Under the pieces are notes generated by a model. That model did no database searches and was not told where the DNA came from. It saw only the letters and a program-made list of their open reading frames with translations. A stretch of 64,000 nucleotides of DNA from NCBI GenBank assembly GCA_031272895.1, contig JAISSW010000012.1:1-64000 (forward strand). The letters run 5' to 3'. How positions within the stretch are numbered: the first letter of the stretch is position 1; every line of letters begins with the position of its first letter. This DNA is from Clostridium sp. Its GTDB lineage: Bacteria; Bacillota; Clostridia; Oscillospirales; Acutalibacteraceae. Positions 63,245 through 64,000 of this stretch are shown here, piece after piece. Position numbers and translations under genes: made by a program.

Positions 63245-63307
63245 GGCGGCGCCCGCTATGCTTTCGTTGGAGCTGCTTCCCCCGCCCACCCCACTGCGGC
63301 GGCGCTA

Positions 63308-63336
63308 TTGCGCCAAACGCCCGATTGTGGTATAAT
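63308..63336 (+). promoter_or_regulatory. pckG promoter
   Basis: TTGCGC (63308-63313), 17 bases, TATAAT (63331-63336) with extended TGTGG. Confidence 0.7.
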
Positions 63337-63371
63337 ATACGGCGAAATATTCATTCGGAGGAACAAAAACT

Positions 63372-64000
63372 ATGTCGAAAGCACTTACAGAGAACAAAAC
63401 AATTTTGGATTGGCTTGACGAGAAACTCGAGCTGGTTAAGCCGGACCGCGTCGTTTGGATTGACGGCAGTGAGGAGCAGCTCAACGAATTGCGCGCCCAA
63501 GCCGTCGCAAGCGGCGAGCTTTTGCCGCTTAACCCACAAAAGCTGCCCGGCTGCTATTTGCACCGCACCGCCGTTAACGATGTTGCGCGCGTGGAACACC
63601 GCACCTTTATTTGCGCGCCCACAAAGGACGAGGCCGGTCCCACAAACAACTGGATGGCACCGGACGAAGCGTACAAAATGCTTTATGAAATCGCTGCGGA
63701 TTCCTACAAGGGCCGCACGGCATATGTTATCCCATACTCCATGGGTCCTGTCGGCTCTCCCCTTGCCAAAATCGGCATTGAGCTGACTGACTCCATCTAT
63801 GTTGTGCTTAACATGGCGATTATGACGCGCATTGGTCAGAGGGTACTGGACGTCCTGGGCGACAGTGACGACTGGGTGCGCGGTCTGCACTGCCGCTGCG
63901 ATATTGACGAAGAAAAGCGCTACATCTGCCAATTCCCGCAGGACAACACCATAATTTCCGTCAACAGCGGCTACGGCGGCAATGTGCTGCTGGGCAAAAA
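63372..64000 (+). CDS. pckG: Phosphoenolpyruvate carboxykinase (GTP), 3' end beyond window
   Basis: The frame from the ATG at 63372 (CGGAGG ahead) is open to the window end, giving 209 residues of a protein usually about 600 long. Visible are NNWMAPDEAYKML, GRTAYVIPYSMGPVGSPLAK and VNSGYGGNVLLGKK, which belong to the GTP-dependent PEPCK N-terminal region. It interconverts oxaloacetate and PEP. Confidence 0.92.
   Translation, partial: MSKALTENKTILDWLDEKLELVKPDRVVWIDGSEEQLNELRAQAVASGELLPLNPQKLPGCYLHRTAVNDVARVEHRTFICAPTKDEAGPTNNWMAPDEAYKMLYEIAADSYKGRTAYVIPYSMGPVGSPLAKIGIELTDSIYVVLNMAIMTRIGQRVLDVLGDSDDWVRGLHCRCDIDEEKRYICQFPQDNTIISVNSGYGGNVLLGK

Overview
The window looks like a chromosome segment of a spore-forming, Gram-positive Clostridia member, probably a gut or rumen type near Oscillospirales or Christensenellales; the exact lineage is inference. 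Evidence: sporulation genes spoVT, spoVAC, spoVAD and spoIIR, strong AGGAGG-type ribosome binding sites, Trp T-box and TPP leaders, ECF transporters, an HPr kinase, SipW-type signal peptidases, a V-type ATPase subunit and a GTP-type PEP carboxykinase. The core (about 9.4 kb to the end) is GC-rich with long intact genes. The first 8.9 kb is visibly AT-rich and full of fragments.

Bases 1-8,950 are an accessory island ending beside the 3' end of the tmRNA gene. It holds two tandem DUF262 (GmrSD-like) genes, the first broken by a one-base shift; a YjbR fragment; the C-terminal scrap of a large serine recombinase; a PD-(D/E)XK nuclease; and a graveyard of polymorphic-toxin (RHS) pieces between membrane or secreted immunity-like proteins. 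Three single-base homopolymer shifts break its genes.

9.0-26.4 kb, minus strand: terminator-bearing direct repeats, ssrA, a 2,338-residue cyclic beta-glucan synthase at the end of a spoVT-spoVAC-spoVAD-orf56 run, an aminotransferase, then trpB2 with a four-gene ECF transporter under a T-box with a UGG specifier, fba and secG. 26.4-33.8 kb, minus strand: phosphodiesterase, DUF512 radical-SAM protein, rpmF, yceD, eno, thiT with a TPP riboswitch, dtd and an M28 peptidase.

33.9-41.8 kb is the most unusual locus: two SipW-like signal peptidases, four paralogous SipW-dependent secreted proteins (three on the minus strand, one on the plus strand), a fifth related protein with a C-terminal anchor, and a glycine-rich secreted protein, arranged around a divergent promoter pair and followed by a GH28 enzyme. 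Three minus-strand paralogues share block motifs (PG[TS]G, SEV, W[RQ]W, DTxLG) and four proteins end exactly in QVD. This suggests a TasA/camelysin-like surface fibre or matrix system.

41.9-64 kb: tRNA-Thr, a glycerophosphodiesterase, tig-clpP-clpX, an ACT protein and a PFL protein, orphan hisI-hisE, an M20 peptidase, hprK with a protein resembling a P-loop-less tandem ATPase, an AbrB regulator with an internal stop, spoIIR, trpS, GH3 and argH, a GPH sugar transporter, an FAD reductase, an isolated V-ATPase subunit D, and the start of pckG running off the end. Many promoters share an extended -10 of the form TGTG(C/G)TATAAT.
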